Positions 1 to 13,636 are shown, numbered from the stretch's first letter. The stretch is DNA of 58,494 bases from Armatimonadota bacterium (GCA_031081715.1 JAVHMA010000021.1:1-58494), one strand, 5' to 3'. The notes: generated by a model not told the origin, from the letters alone. Numbers and translations: made by a program.

Positions 1-40
1 TTCCGCCGATGGCGCCGGCGCCGACGATGGTCAGATCCAT
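1..40 (-). CDS. 2-dehydropantoate 2-reductase-like protein, N-terminal fragment
   Basis: Only the first 13 codons lie inside the window, reading leftwards off the edge. They give MDLTIVGAGAIGG, a beta strand followed by the GxGxxG dinucleotide-binding loop. The exact GAGAIGG form at the very N-terminus is typical of ketopantoate reductases (PanE/ApbA family), which reduce ketopantoate with NADPH in pantothenate synthesis. A purine-rich stretch upstream of the ATG can act as ribosome binding site. Other Rossmann dehydrogenases can start in a similar way, so the family call is tentative. Confidence 0.55.
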   Translation of the reverse strand, partial: MDLTIVGAGAIGG

Positions 41-91
41 GCGAGGAGGCCTTCCCTTCCGAGGGGAGCGGGTTCGGCGCCCCGGCGGGCG

Positions 92-232
92 GCTCCTCGT
101 GACGGCTTCGGGAATCTCTTCGTGGGCCTGTCCATCCTGCTGGCGGGCTGGGCGGTCACCGCGGGCGGCGGCGGCCTGAGCCCCGCGCTCGGCTGGTACG
201 GAGTCGTCGCGGGCGTGGTGGCCCGCGCCGGA
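92..232 (+). pseudogene. Possible remnant of a small membrane protein
   Basis: The stretch from 41 to 415 has no convincing intact gene. Within it, one plus-strand frame reads DGFGNLFVGLSILLAGWAV followed by a Gly-rich turn and a second hydrophobic segment with LGWYGVVAGVV. This resembles two adjacent helices of small polytopic membrane proteins. There is no plausible start codon with a ribosome binding site in front, and after about 232 the frame turns into low-quality sequence. It is either a decayed fragment or a chance hydrophobic frame in GC-rich DNA. I see no RNA gene or repeat in the rest of the stretch. Confidence 0.22.
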
Positions 233-415
233 GCACACGGGGAGAGGCCTGGGCAACCGGGCCTCCTCCGGCTTCACGAACTCTCCACAGAGCCTTGCAC
301 CGCCCTTCACCCGGTCTTGATGCACCATGCACAGCATGGAAGCCGTGCGGGGCCGGCGTGCCCCGCAGCCGTCCCCGCGGCGGCGCTGCACAATCGAGTC
401 GTGTACGCGTAGAGC

Positions 416-940
416 ATGGATGCAGGAACCGACCCGATCCACGAGCGGCGCCTCTCTTCGCCAGAGGGCTCGACCTACGCGCGGCGTCGCATCGGCCGCC
501 AGAAGCGCATCGCCCTCGTCGCCCACGACAACAAGAAGCGCGACTTGCTCGAGTGGGTGGCGTTCAACCGCGGTACGCTGAGCCAGCACCAGCTCTACGC
601 CACCGGCACCACGGGGGAGATCCTCCAACGGACGCTCGGGCTGCCGATCGTCCGGCTGCAGAGCGGACCGCTTGGCGGCGACCAGCAGATCGGGGCGAAG
701 ATCGCCGACGGCGAGATCGACTTCCTCATCTTCTTCTGGGACCCGCTCGAGCCGGTGCCACACGATCCCGACGTGAAGGCGCTGCTGCGGATCGCAGTCG
801 TGTGGAACATCCCCATCGCGTGCAACCGGGCCTCGGCGGACTTCATGATCTCCTCGGCGCTCATGCGGGAGGAATACGAGCGCCTGCTGCCCGACTACGA
901 CCACTACCGCACGCGCACCCGCGGGGAGCAGCTTGGCTAG
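416..940 (+). CDS. mgsA: Methylglyoxal synthase
   Basis: Converts dihydroxyacetone phosphate to methylglyoxal and phosphate, a cytoplasmic bypass of lower glycolysis. The 174-residue product matches the family almost end to end: VAHDNKK near residue 35, ATGTTG near 62-67, GPLGGDQQ with Asp89, FFWDPL with Asp109, and the HDPDVKALL block with His116 and Asp119. These correspond to Asp71, Asp91, His98 and Asp101 of the E. coli enzyme with a constant offset of 18. The offset reflects a longer N-terminus than E. coli (152 residues), so the true start could lie a little downstream; the chosen ATG has only a weak ribosome binding site. The gene converges on the next one and their stop codons overlap. 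Confidence 0.95.
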   Translation: MDAGTDPIHERRLSSPEGSTYARRRIGRQKRIALVAHDNKKRDLLEWVAFNRGTLSQHQLYATGTTGEILQRTLGLPIVRLQSGPLGGDQQIGAKIADGEIDFLIFFWDPLEPVPHDPDVKALLRIAVVWNIPIACNRASADFMISSALMREEYERLLPDYDHYRTRTRGEQLG

Positions 941-1221
941 GGTTCGCAGAGCCGGAAGAACGCCAGGAGCACCAGCGTCAGGAACAGCGCGCTCGTGACC
1001 TTGTCCGCAAGCGCAATCCGGGGCTCGGGCGAGGCGGGGTGACGCCGGCGCACGAGCCAGACGAGCACCTCCTCGATCGGGCCCACGATCGCCACGGCCC
1101 AGGCGATGAGCAGCACCGCGAAGCGGTCCGGCGAGGCCGGACACCCGAAGAAGCCCTTCCAGAGCACCGCGGCCGCCAGCGCCAGGTTCAGGTAGTGCAG
1201 TCCCGTGAGGATCGTGGCCAT
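937..1221 (-). CDS. Small membrane protein of unknown function
   Basis: A 94-residue protein with three hydrophobic segments, roughly residues 3-22, 30-53 and 72-90, separated by short charged loops; the last loop is rich in Arg and Pro. I do not recognise the family. The start was placed at the internal ATG because it follows a strong GGGGGG-type ribosome binding site and clears the end of the hydantoinase gene by 20 bases; longer in-frame starts would overlap that gene. It is the last gene of a minus-strand run beginning with ferritin. Its stop overlaps that of mgsA on the other strand. Confidence 0.6.
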   Translation of the reverse strand: MATILTGLHYLNLALAAAVLWKGFFGCPASPDRFAVLLIAWAVAIVGPIEEVLVWLVRRRHPASPEPRIALADKVTSALFLTLVLLAFFRLCEP

Positions 1222-1241
1222 GCGCCCCCCAGGCGCCGCGC

Positions 1242-2624
1242 TCAGAGCCGCTCCGTGGGCCCGCGCCGTACCCACCGGCCGCGGCCGCGCGCGGCGGTCA
1301 CTGCGCCGCCCTCCATCACGACCTGGCCCCGGCTAATCGTCACGACCGGCCGGCCCTGGACCTCCCAGCCCTCGTACACCGAATACCCGGCGCGAGAGTG
1401 CATACTCGCACCGCGCACGGTCCACCGCGCCTGCGGGTCCCACACCACCAGGTCGGCGTCGCTGCCCACCGCGATGGTACCCTTCGTCGGGTAGAGGCCG
1501 AAGAGCCGCGCGACGTTTGTGGTGGTGAGCTCGACGAACCGGGCGAGCGAGATGCGGCCTCGCACCACGCCTTCCGAGAAAAGCATGGGCATCAGCGTCT
1601 CGAGATCGGCGACGCCCTGGCGGGTGGTGGTCGCGGTCAAGGCGGGGTCGAGCTTCTGCGCCAGCGTCCATGGCGCGTGATCGCTGCACACGCTCTGGAC
1701 CTCGCCGGCGCGCAGGCCGTGCCAGATCGCCTGCACGTCCGTGTGCTCGCGCAGCGGCGGGGCACCGGTGTACTTGGCCCCGTCCGGCTCGTCGAAGCGC
1801 TCACGCGTCAGGTACAGGTAGAGCGGCCGGGTCTCGACGTAGACGGCGCGGCCGGCGGCCCGCGCGCGCCGGCACCGCTCGAGCGCCTCGGCCGACGAGA
1901 GGTGCACCACGTAGATCGGTGCGCCGGTGGCCTCGCCAAAGGCGATGGCGCGCTCGACCGCCACGGCCTCGGAAACGACCGGCCGCGTCTCCGGGTACCA
2001 GCGGGTCGCGGTGCGGGCCTGCGCCAGCAGCTCGCGGCAGGCGCAGCGGACGACCGCGCCGTCCTCGCAGTGGACGAGCGTGAGCATCCCCGCGCGGCCG
2101 GCGGCCCGCATGGCGTCGAGATAGGCGTCCACCTGTCCGTCGAAACCGTCGAGCACCATGAAGATCTTGAGGCTGGTGTGCCCCTCCGCGGCGAGCGCGG
2201 GAATCTCGGCGAGCGCGGCGTCGGTCGGGTGCATGAGCACCGGGTGGAGGATGTAGTCGGCGACCGCGTCTCGCCGCGCGGCGGCCAGGTCGCGCTCCAG
2301 GGCCCCGCGCAGCGTCTCGCCCTCGCGCTGGAACGTCATGTTGCCGACCGTGGTCACCCCGCCGGCAAGGGCCGCCAGTGTGCCGCTGTAGAAGTCGTCG
2401 CACCAGACCTCGACGCCGGGCTTCGGCTCGACGGGCGGGGACAGGTGGACGTGCACGTCCACCCCGCCGGGCAGCACGTACCGGCCGCGCGCGTCGATCT
2501 CGCGCCAGCCGCGCAAGTCGCGCCCGAGCACGACGACGGTCTCGCCGGCGACGCCGACGTCGCAGTCGGCCTGTGTGCCGGCGGTCACCACGGTCCCGCC
2601 CTTGACGACGAGGTCCAGCGTCAC
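1242..2624 (-). CDS. Dihydropyrimidinase/hydantoinase family amidohydrolase
   Basis: A 460-residue cyclic amidohydrolase that hydrolyses dihydropyrimidines or hydantoins to N-carbamoyl amino acids. The binuclear metal site is complete: HVHL after the GGVDVH strand near residue 60, the carboxylated lysine in SLKIF near 150, HCED near 183, HLSS near 239 and SDHAP near 314. Length is normal for the family. Start is GTG within a GTGA overlap with the stop of the upstream debranching gene, preceded by AGGTGAGG, so the two are translationally coupled. Substrate cannot be read from sequence; allantoinase or phenylhydantoinase activity is equally possible. Its pairing with glycan enzymes is unexpected. 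Confidence 0.88.
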   Translation of the reverse strand: MTLDLVVKGGTVVTAGTQADCDVGVAGETVVVLGRDLRGWREIDARGRYVLPGGVDVHVHLSPPVEPKPGVEVWCDDFYSGTLAALAGGVTTVGNMTFQREGETLRGALERDLAAARRDAVADYILHPVLMHPTDAALAEIPALAAEGHTSLKIFMVLDGFDGQVDAYLDAMRAAGRAGMLTLVHCEDGAVVRCACRELLAQARTATRWYPETRPVVSEAVAVERAIAFGEATGAPIYVVHLSSAEALERCRRARAAGRAVYVETRPLYLYLTRERFDEPDGAKYTGAPPLREHTDVQAIWHGLRAGEVQSVCSDHAPWTLAQKLDPALTATTTRQGVADLETLMPMLFSEGVVRGRISLARFVELTTTNVARLFGLYPTKGTIAVGSDADLVVWDPQARWTVRGASMHSRAGYSVYEGWEVQGRPVVTISRGQVVMEGGAVTAARGRGRWVRRGPTERL

Positions 2625-4594
2625 GGCCTCACCTCGCTGATCAGACGCCAGGCGCGCAGCACCTCGGCCACGCTCCAGGCCTGCGCGATGCACCCGCGGG
2701 GTGCATGCGGCGCGTCGCCGTCCATGATCTCGGAGATCGTGCCCAGGCCCGCGTCGGTCAGGTGGTCAGCGAACGGCTCGAGCACGGCGCGCGCCGCGTC
2801 AGGGTCGCCGGTGACGCGGTAGCGCGCCTCGGCGAACGGCCCGGCCAGCCAGGCCCAGACGGTACCCTGGTGGTAGGCTTCGTCGCGCCGGGCCGGCGGG
2901 CCCTCGTAGCGGCCAACATAGGCCGGGGTCGCGGGGTCGAGCGTGCGCAGGCCGCAGGTCACCAGCAGCCGGCGGCCCACGACCTCGAGCAGCGCGGCGG
3001 CGTGCTCGCGGTCGAGCAAGGGATAGGGCAACGAGACCGCGAGCACCTGATTGGGCCGCAGGGTCATGTCGTCGCCGTCGGGCCCGTCCACCACGTCGGC
3101 GAGGTACGGCAGCCCGGGCCGCGCGAAGCGCGCGCGGAACGCAGCGTGGGCCCGGGCCGCCGCGCCCGCGTAGCGCGAGGCGGCTCCCGGCTCGGCCTCG
3201 GCGGTCAACTCGACCATCGCACGCAGGGCGTTGTACCACAACGCATTCAGCTCCACGGGTTTCCCGATGCGCGGGGTGATCACACGACCGCCCACCCGCG
3301 CGTCCATCCACGTGACCGCGACCCCGGGCTCGCCGGCCCGCAGCAGGCCGTCCGCGGGATCCGCGCCGATGCCGAATCGCGTCCCCAGCTCATAGTGGGC
3401 CATGATGCCGTGCAGCACCGGGAGCAGGTCGCGCAACAAGCCGCCCTCGCCGTTGGCCTCGCGGTAGGCGCGCACCGCGAGCACGTACCACAGCGCCGCG
3501 TCGGCGGTCTCGTAGCCAGACGCCCCGTTTCCACACTGGGAGAACCGGTTCGGCAGCAACCCGCCCTGCACGTGCGCGGCGAAAGCGCGCAACACCTCGG
3601 CCGCGTCCTCCGGCCGCCGGGTCGCGAGCGCGAGGCCCGGCAGCGCGAGCATGGTGTCACGGCCCCAGACGCCGAACCAGTGGTACCCCGCGATCACGCC
3701 GCGCTCTGCCCCGCCGGCAGGGGTGCACCGCACCAGGAACTGGTCGGCGGCCAGGGCGAGCTGGCGGGTCAGCGCGTCCGGCGACTCGGCGCGCGCGACA
3801 ATGCGCTCCTGGCGGGCGCGCGCCCTGTCCAGCGCCGAGGGGCCGTCGGCGTAGGTCAGGCTCTCCGTGGTGCAGATGAGCGTGAGGGCCTCCCCGGGGG
3901 CCAGACGGGCGGTGAAGGCACCAGGGGTGAACAGGTCGCTCTGGTCGTCGAGGCCGCGCGCGGCCTCCTCGCGGTGCCAAAAGCGCCAGTACCAGTCGGG
4001 CCGCGCGGTGAACTGACCCGACGACGCGACCAGGCGCACCCATGGCGCCTCCTGGTGCATGCGCACGTCCACGGCGCGCAAACCCGGCGCGATCGCCGGG
4101 CGCCCTCCCGCGCGGGCAAGCGTGTGCGCGTCGCGGCAGGTCACCAGCGGCACGAGCTCGAGGTCCACCGGCCGCGTCGCGCGCACCACGTGGTAGCGGA
4201 TATACGTGGTGTTGGCGCCGTCCTCCATCCACACGCGGCGCTCCAGACGGGCGTCGGCCAGCGCGAAGGTCCAGACCGGCAGCATGCCGTCGAGCGCGAA
4301 CGCTTCCAGGTGGCGGTAGCCGTCGGGATGGATCGTGCCGTCGGCGAACTCGTGCGCCGACAGCGGGTAGCGCCCCGCGTCGTAGGTGACCCACTCCACG
4401 AGCCCGGTCACCGTCACCGTCCGGCCCGCGGGCAGGGCCGCGACGAGCAGACCGTGATAGCGCCGCGTGTTCGGACCGGCGAGGGTGCCGGACGCGTAGC
4501 CGCCCAGTCCGTTGGTCACTAGCCACTCGCGCCGCAGCCCGGCGGCCAGGTCGCCACAGACCGCCCGCCCGAAGCGGATACGGACCCCGGGCAT
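2621..4594 (-). CDS. Glycogen debranching enzyme (amylo-alpha-1,6-glucosidase family)
   Basis: A 657-residue protein of the archaeal/bacterial debranching type, in which a beta-rich N-terminal domain (about 10-270) precedes an (alpha/alpha)6-barrel (about 290-655). Diagnostic blocks are EWLVTNGLGGYASGT with NTRRYHGLLVA at the N-terminus, GVWGRDTMLALPGLAL near 330, TWMDAR...TPR.GKPVELNALW near 430-455, and YHQGTVWAWLAGPFAEARY near 590. It removes alpha-1,6-linked glucose from limit dextrin. The ATG directly abuts the stop of the upstream glucosidase gene, and its own stop overlaps the hydantoinase start, so the three are one transcript. No maltooligosaccharide synthesis genes are in view. Confidence 0.9.
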   Translation of the reverse strand: MPGVRIRFGRAVCGDLAAGLRREWLVTNGLGGYASGTLAGPNTRRYHGLLVAALPAGRTVTVTGLVEWVTYDAGRYPLSAHEFADGTIHPDGYRHLEAFALDGMLPVWTFALADARLERRVWMEDGANTTYIRYHVVRATRPVDLELVPLVTCRDAHTLARAGGRPAIAPGLRAVDVRMHQEAPWVRLVASSGQFTARPDWYWRFWHREEAARGLDDQSDLFTPGAFTARLAPGEALTLICTTESLTYADGPSALDRARARQERIVARAESPDALTRQLALAADQFLVRCTPAGGAERGVIAGYHWFGVWGRDTMLALPGLALATRRPEDAAEVLRAFAAHVQGGLLPNRFSQCGNGASGYETADAALWYVLAVRAYREANGEGGLLRDLLPVLHGIMAHYELGTRFGIGADPADGLLRAGEPGVAVTWMDARVGGRVITPRIGKPVELNALWYNALRAMVELTAEAEPGAASRYAGAAARAHAAFRARFARPGLPYLADVVDGPDGDDMTLRPNQVLAVSLPYPLLDREHAAALLEVVGRRLLVTCGLRTLDPATPAYVGRYEGPPARRDEAYHQGTVWAWLAGPFAEARYRVTGDPDAARAVLEPFADHLTDAGLGTISEIMDGDAPHAPRGCIAQAWSVAEVLRAWRLISEVRP

Positions 4595-7276
4595 CTATCG
4601 GCCGCCGCTCTGCTCGAGCAGCTTGGCGACCAGCGCGGTCCACCCGGTCTGGTGGCTCGCGCCCAAGCCGGCGCCGGTCTCGCCGTGGAAGTACTCGTAA
4701 AAAAGGATGTGGTCGCGCCACAGCGGGTCGGTCTGGAGCAGCGTGTTGGCCCCGAACACCGGCCGCCGGCCGTCCGGCCCGCGCAGGAAGAGGCGTACCA
4801 GCCGGCGCTCCAGGTCCATCGCGATCTGCCACAGCGTCCGCTTCTGACCCGAGCCGGTCGGGTGCTCGACGAGGAAGTCGTCGCCGTAGTAGTGGTGGAA
4901 CTTCTGCAGCGCCTCGATGAGCAGGAAGTTGATCGGGAACCAGACTGGCCCGCGCCAGTTGGAGTTGCCGCCGAACAGCGCGGTGGCGGTTTCCGCAGGC
5001 TCGTAGGCGACGGCGTGCTCGGTGGCGTCCACCGCCAGCACGAACGGGTGGTCACGGTGGTAGCGGCTGAGCGACCGGACGCCGAAGTCGCTCAGCAACT
5101 CCTCGGGGTCGAGCATGCACCGCAGGACCCGCTTCATGCGATGCCCGCGCACGAGCGCGAGCAGCCGGCGCTCGCCCTCGCCGGGCTCGTTCCAGCGCGA
5201 CACCAGCGCGGCCAGGTCGGGCCGGTTCGCCAAGAACCAGTCCATGCGCTCGCGGAACCCGGGGAGGCGATCGAGCAGCGCCGGCTCGATGGTCTCGACC
5301 GCGAGCAGCGGGATCAGGCCCACCAGCGACCGGACGCGCAGGCGGACGCGCTGGCCGTCGGGGAGCCGCAGGACGTCGTAGAAGAACTCCTCCTCGTCAT
5401 CCCATAGCCCCATGCCGCCGCCCATATCGTTGAGCGCGCCCGCGATGTACATGAAGTGCTCGAAGAACTTCGTGGCCACGTCCTCGTAGACCGAGTTCGC
5501 GCCCGCGAGCTCCAGCGCGATCGCCAGCATGTTCAGGCAGTACATGCCCATCCACGCTGTGCCGTCGGCCTGCTCGAGGTAGCCGCCCGTGGGCAGCGGC
5601 TTGCTGCGGTCGAAGACCCCGATGTTGTCCAGCCCGAGGAAGCCGCCCTGGAACACGTTGCGCCCCTCCACGTCCTCCCGGTTCACCCACCAGGTGAAGT
5701 TGATGAGCAGCTTCTGGAACACGCGCTCGAGGAAGGGAAGGTCGGCGCGCCCGGTCACGCGCCGCTCGATCTTGTAGACGCGCCACGCGGCCCAGGCGTG
5801 CACCGGGGGGTTCACGTCGTCGAACGCCCACTCGTAGGCCGGGAGCTGTCCGTTGGGGTGCATGTACCACTCGCGGAGCAGCAGCAGGAGCTGCCGCTTG
5901 GCGAACTCGGGGTCTACGAGAGCGAGCGGGATGCAGTGGAAGGCCAGGTCCCACGCCGCGTACCAGGGGTACTCCCACGTGTCCGGCACCGAGAGCACGT
6001 CCCCGTTGTTCACGTGGCGCCACGCGGCGTTGCGACCCCGAAGTCGCTCCGTCGGGGGGGACGGCCCGGCCGGGTCACCCTGGAGCCACTGCTCGACGTC
6101 GTAATGGTAGGTCTGCTTGCTCCACAGCAGGCCCGCGAACGCCTGGCGCATCACCAGGCGCGCGTCGTCCGAGGCGAGCGGGTCCTCGAAGCGCCGGTAG
6201 AAGGCGTCGGCCTCGGCGCGGCGGCGGGCCAGCAGTTCGCCGGCACCCGCGAACGGCGCGGCGTGGCGCGCGGCGGACAGCCGGAGCAGCACGGCGTGCG
6301 ACGCACCGGCCGGTACGCGCAGCCCATAGTGCGCCGCTACCTTGGTGCCGGACGCGTCGGGGTTGACCGTCTCGCGCCGGCCCGAGACCACGGCCTCGTG
6401 GAAGGCGTCCTTCACGTACCGGGTACGGTTCGGCACGCCCCACAGGCGCCGCGCGTTGGTCTCGTTGTCCGTGAACAGCAGCTCGGGGGCCCCCTGGCAG
6501 GCGAGCCAGTACTCGCCGAGGGCGAAGTGCAGAGCGCGCACCAGACGGAAGGGCTCTCCGCCCCTCCCGCCCGGTCCCGGCGCCACCGCGCGCAGATGCG
6601 GCCGGCGGTCGTCGCGACCCCAGGCCCAGGTGTTTCGGAACCATAGCGTCGGCAGCAGCCTCAGCGGCGCCTCCTGCGGGCCGTGATTGGTCACGGTGAT
6701 GCGGATCACCAGGTCGTGCGGGTCAGCCTTGGCGTACTCGACCCCTATGTCGAAGAAGCGGTTCTCCGCGAACACGCCGGTGTCCACGAGCTCGAACTCC
6801 GGGTCGCCCCGGCCGCGGCGCCGGTTCTCCTCGACGAGCGCGGCGTACGGGTAGACACGCTGCGGATACCGGTACAGCGCCTTCATGTAGGCGTGCGACG
6901 GCACGTTGTCGAGAAAGACGTAGTACTCCTTCACGTCCTCGCCGTGGTTGCCCTCGGGCCCGGCCAGGCCGAACAGCCGCTCCTTGAGAATGGGGTCGGC
7001 CTCGTTCCACAGCGCGACGGCGAAGCAGAGCCACCCGTGGTCGTCACTGATCCCGAGCAGCCCGTCCTCGCCCCAGCGGTAGGCGCGCGAACGCGCGTGG
7101 TCGTGCGGGAAGTGGTCCCAGGCGGTGCCGTGCGCGGAGTAGTCTTCCCGCACGGTCCCCCACTGCCGCTCGGAGAGGTAGGGCCCCCAGCGATGCCAGG
7201 GAACATGGGCGACGCGCAGCTCATCGAGGCGCCGCCGCTCGGCCTCGGGGTCGAGACGCTCCGAGCCGTCCATCAC
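4595..7276 (-). CDS. GH63-like glucosidase (MGH1-type (alpha/alpha)6-barrel)
   Basis: An 893-residue cytoplasmic protein without signal peptide, matching the bacterial proteins usually annotated as glucosidase with a mannosyl-oligosaccharide-glucosidase-like barrel. Recognisable blocks include [19 protein letters not shown] near the N-terminus, [56 protein letters not shown] in the middle, and [23 protein letters not shown] near 770. Natural substrates of this subfamily are poorly known. The start is GTG followed at once by ATG, so either codon may be used. The gene lies 8 bases after the MFS gene and abuts the debranching gene, suggesting joint action on a stored or imported alpha-glucan or trehalose-type compound. 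Confidence 0.82.
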   Translation of the reverse strand: MMDGSERLDPEAERRRLDELRVAHVPWHRWGPYLSERQWGTVREDYSAHGTAWDHFPHDHARSRAYRWGEDGLLGISDDHGWLCFAVALWNEADPILKERLFGLAGPEGNHGEDVKEYYVFLDNVPSHAYMKALYRYPQRVYPYAALVEENRRRGRGDPEFELVDTGVFAENRFFDIGVEYAKADPHDLVIRITVTNHGPQEAPLRLLPTLWFRNTWAWGRDDRRPHLRAVAPGPGGRGGEPFRLVRALHFALGEYWLACQGAPELLFTDNETNARRLWGVPNRTRYVKDAFHEAVVSGRRETVNPDASGTKVAAHYGLRVPAGASHAVLLRLSAARHAAPFAGAGELLARRRAEADAFYRRFEDPLASDDARLVMRQAFAGLLWSKQTYHYDVEQWLQGDPAGPSPPTERLRGRNAAWRHVNNGDVLSVPDTWEYPWYAAWDLAFHCIPLALVDPEFAKRQLLLLLREWYMHPNGQLPAYEWAFDDVNPPVHAWAAWRVYKIERRVTGRADLPFLERVFQKLLINFTWWVNREDVEGRNVFQGGFLGLDNIGVFDRSKPLPTGGYLEQADGTAWMGMYCLNMLAIALELAGANSVYEDVATKFFEHFMYIAGALNDMGGGMGLWDDEEEFFYDVLRLPDGQRVRLRVRSLVGLIPLLAVETIEPALLDRLPGFRERMDWFLANRPDLAALVSRWNEPGEGERRLLALVRGHRMKRVLRCMLDPEELLSDFGVRSLSRYHRDHPFVLAVDATEHAVAYEPAETATALFGGNSNWRGPVWFPINFLLIEALQKFHHYYGDDFLVEHPTGSGQKRTLWQIAMDLERRLVRLFLRGPDGRRPVFGANTLLQTDPLWRDHILFYEYFHGETGAGLGASHQTGWTALVAKLLEQSGGR

Positions 7277-7284
7277 CTACGACT

Positions 7285-8445
7285 CTACGTCTCGTGGCGA
7301 GCCGTGGCCACTACCAGCCCGATGCCGGCCGCGGGCGCGAGCCCCGCCAGGACGAACATCGGCCCGAGGCCCACCGCGCGGGCCACGAGCCCGCCGCCGA
7401 TCGCGCCGAGCGCGATGCCGACCTCGAGGAGCACACCGACCGTGGCCATCGCGCTGCCACGCTCGTCGGCCGGGACGCGGTTCGCGACGAGCGCGTAGAC
7501 CATCGGTTGTGCGACGCCGAATCCCAGCCCCGAGGCCAGGCCGGCCAGCACCAGCCACCACCCGCCGAGCGCGGCGGCCGCCCACATTCCCCCGGCCGTG
7601 GCGCCGAGGCCCCAGGCGACGAGCGCGCGCAGGTTGCGTCCGGCCGAGAGCCGGCTGGCCGCGAGCAGACCCAGCAGCAGACCGACCGCCATCGCCGTGA
7701 ACACCACGCCGGGATTGTCGAGCCCGCGGCGGCTGGCATGCACGGCCAGGAGCGCCTGGTTCGTGCCGAACGGCAGCATGAGCAGCAGCATCCACACCCC
7801 GAACCGCAGCACCGCGCGGTGGAGCAGACGACGCGCGCGCGGTCGCGCGACTGGCGCGCGCGTGCGGAGCGGCCAGGCGAGCGCGAACCCGGCGACGCTG
7901 ACCGCGCTCACCGCCAGGAACAGCCCTGGATCGCCGAGCCAGCGGGCCACGGCCACGCCCACGGGCGGGCCGGCGAGCTGCACGACCGGCAGCGTGAGGC
8001 TGTAGAGGCTCAGTGCCTGGCTCAGCCGCTCGGGCGGGGCAAGGCCGACCGTCAGGGTCTGGCCCGCCGTGTGGAACAGGGCCACGGCCAGGCCCGTGAC
8101 GGCGCGGAAGACGAGCAGGCCGCTGACCGCGGCCCAGGCCCAGTAGCCCAGCGCCGCCACCACGTAGAGCGCGATGCCCGCGAGCAGCGCGGCCGGCGCG
8201 CCTCCCGCGTCGAGCCACGCGCCGACCCACGGCCGGCTCGCGAGCGAGACCAGCGCCACCGCGCCGGCCATCATCCCGAGCACCGCGTCGCTCGCGCCCA
8301 GCCGCGCGGCGTAGAGCGGCAGGCTCGCGGTGAGCATCTGGACCCCGAACATCACCGCGGCCGTCGCGGCGCATAGTAGCCAGAACGCGCGCGAAAATGC
8401 GCCCGGGGGACGCGGCAGCGGTCCCCCGGGCGGCAGGGCAGGCAT
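7285..8445 (-). CDS. MFS transporter
   Basis: A 386-residue polytopic inner-membrane protein with about 12 predicted helices. The loop between helices 2 and 3 carries a degenerate MFS motif (SRPWVGAWLDAGG), and the second half repeats the pattern (ALVAWGLGATAGG; VANRVPADERGSAM). The last feature is typical of drug or sugar efflux members that sense organisation as MFS_1. The gene sits 10 bases after ferritin and 8 bases before the glucosidase, so it may carry a sugar or glycoside for that operon, but the substrate is not readable. ATG start at the end of a GC-rich leader. Confidence 0.8.
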   Translation of the reverse strand: MPALPPGGPLPRPPGAFSRAFWLLCAATAAVMFGVQMLTASLPLYAARLGASDAVLGMMAGAVALVSLASRPWVGAWLDAGGAPAALLAGIALYVVAALGYWAWAAVSGLLVFRAVTGLAVALFHTAGQTLTVGLAPPERLSQALSLYSLTLPVVQLAGPPVGVAVARWLGDPGLFLAVSAVSVAGFALAWPLRTRAPVARPRARRLLHRAVLRFGVWMLLLMLPFGTNQALLAVHASRRGLDNPGVVFTAMAVGLLLGLLAASRLSAGRNLRALVAWGLGATAGGMWAAAALGGWWLVLAGLASGLGFGVAQPMVYALVANRVPADERGSAMATVGVLLEVGIALGAIGGGLVARAVGLGPMFVLAGLAPAAGIGLVVATARHET

Positions 8446-8455
8446 CGCGGCCGGG

Positions 8456-8959
8456 CTAGTCCTTGTCTTCGGGGTGTCCCTCGCGTGCGAGGTAGTCCTC
8501 GACGAGCAGCAGCCCGCCCTCGCCCGCGCGGCGGACGACGGTCAGCAGCTTCTCCATGCTGGAGACCTCCTCGAGCTGCTCGCTGATGAACCACTGCAGG
8601 AACTGCTGGGTCGTATAGTCGCTCTCCTTGATCGCGAGCTCCATGAGCCCGTAGATCTGCTTGGTAACCTCCTGCTCCCACCGCAGCGACAGCTTGACGC
8701 ACTCTTCGGCGGAGCCGAACTCGGCCTTCGGGCCCGAGACCGCGGGGATGTTCACCCCGGCGCCGGCGTCCAGCAGGTACCGAATGAAGCGCATCGCGTG
8801 GCCGCGCTCCTCGTCGGCCTGCTTGTAGAAGTACCGCGCGAGCTGCGGCAGGCTTTGCCCGTCGAAGTACGCGGCAATGGCGACGTACTGCAGTGACGCG
8901 CCGAACTCCCGACCGATCTGCTCGTTGATGGCCTTGTTCATCTTCTGGCTGATCTGCAT
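8456..8959 (-). CDS. ftn: Ferritin (bacterial non-haem type)
   Basis: A 167-residue iron-storage protein assembling as a 24-mer that oxidises Fe(II) and stores it as mineral. The four-helix bundle is clear: helix A with EFGASLQYVAIAAYF, helix B with ADEERGHAMRFI giving the paired Glu and His ferroxidase ligands, and helices C and D with ExxVxxxI and QFLQWFISEQLEE. An ATG with GGGAGGA directly upstream marks the start. It heads the minus-strand run that continues into the MFS and glycan genes; whether these are functionally linked is unclear. No Fur box could be identified by eye. Confidence 0.93.
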   Translation of the reverse strand: MQISQKMNKAINEQIGREFGASLQYVAIAAYFDGQSLPQLARYFYKQADEERGHAMRFIRYLLDAGAGVNIPAVSGPKAEFGSAEECVKLSLRWEQEVTKQIYGLMELAIKESDYTTQQFLQWFISEQLEEVSSMEKLLTVVRRAGEGGLLLVEDYLAREGHPEDKD

Positions 8960-9021
8960 GGTCCTCCCTCACGCCCAGTCCCGCATCCGCGGGCGGCCTC
9001 CCCATTATAGGGCTGCGCGGG

Positions 9022-10014
9022 TCAGACCCTCCACCCCTGGAGGACGCGGATGTAGTTCGCGCGCTCGAACGCGCCGGGGTCGGGCGAGCGCGACAGGCTG
9101 AGGCAGCCGCGCATCTCGTCCAGCGACGCGTAGCCGTGGTCGGCCATCCAGGCCTCCATCTCGCGGCGGACCCTCACCAGGTGCTCGGGACCGTGGCGCA
9201 GCAGCGCCGAGACGAGCTGGACGACGTCGGCGCCCGCCATGATGGCCTTGATGGCGTCCAGCGCCCCCTGGACGCCGCCGCTGGCCGCCAGCGAGCCGCC
9301 CGTCCGGTCGCGCAGGATGGCCAGCCAGCGCAGGCGCAACAGCAGCTCGGCGCCCGTGGAGAGCTCCAGGCGCGGAATCACCTCGAGCGCCTCGACGTCG
9401 AGCTCGGGCTGATAGAACCGGTTGAACAGGATCAGGCCGTCGGCGCCCGCCGCCCGCAGCGCCGCCGCGAAGTGGGCGAGCGACGAGTGGAACGGCGAGA
9501 GTTTCACCGCCACCGGGATCGCCACCTCGGCCCGCACCGCCGCCAGGATGTCGAGGGTGCGGCGTTCGACGTCGCCGGGCGACTCCGCCGGGTCGGTCGC
9601 CACGTAGTAGGTGTTGAGCTCGAGCGCGTCGGCGCCCGCCTCCTCCATGCGCCGCGCGTAGTCCACCCACCCGCCGGGCGTCACGCCGTTGAGCGAGGCG
9701 ATGACCGGCACCGCCACCGCGGCCTTGATGCGCGCGAGCTGACCGAGGTACTGCTCCGGCCCGAGCGCGAACTCGCTCGGCCGCGGGAAGTAGGAGACCG
9801 CCTCGGCGAACGACTCCGAGTGGACGTCCATGTAGTGCACCGTGGCGAGCTGCTCCTGGATGATCTGCTCCTCGAACAGCGAGTGCATCACGATCGCCGC
9901 GGCGCCGGCGTCCTCGAGGCGGCGCACCAGGTCGAGCCGATCCACCATGGGTGACGCGCCGGGCATCAGCGGGCTCGATAGCCGGAGCCCCAGGTAGGTC
10001 ACGGACAGGTCCAT
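9022..10014 (-). CDS. Dihydroorotate dehydrogenase-like flavoprotein
   Basis: A 330-residue TIM-barrel protein of the PyrD superfamily. Visible blocks are LSSPLMPGASPM at the N-terminus, VPVIASLNG, AGADALELNTYY, VAVKLSPF, GADGLILFNRF and SGGVQGALDAIKAIMAGADVVQ, which form the FMN pocket. It lies 10 bases after nifJ. Proteins of this dihydroorotate-dehydrogenase-like subgroup are often encoded beside pyruvate:ferredoxin oxidoreductase, so it probably works with reduced ferredoxin or in the same redox module rather than in pyrimidine synthesis. The usual PyrD catalytic Cys/Ser loop is not obvious. Start taken at the ATG just downstream of the nifJ stop; longer frames run inside nifJ. Confidence 0.85.
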   Translation of the reverse strand: MDLSVTYLGLRLSSPLMPGASPMVDRLDLVRRLEDAGAAAIVMHSLFEEQIIQEQLATVHYMDVHSESFAEAVSYFPRPSEFALGPEQYLGQLARIKAAVAVPVIASLNGVTPGGWVDYARRMEEAGADALELNTYYVATDPAESPGDVERRTLDILAAVRAEVAIPVAVKLSPFHSSLAHFAAALRAAGADGLILFNRFYQPELDVEALEVIPRLELSTGAELLLRLRWLAILRDRTGGSLAASGGVQGALDAIKAIMAGADVVQLVSALLRHGPEHLVRVRREMEAWMADHGYASLDEMRGCLSLSRSPDPGAFERANYIRVLQGWRV

Positions 10015-10024
10015 GCGCGTCCCC

Positions 10025-13636
<3,612 letters not shown>

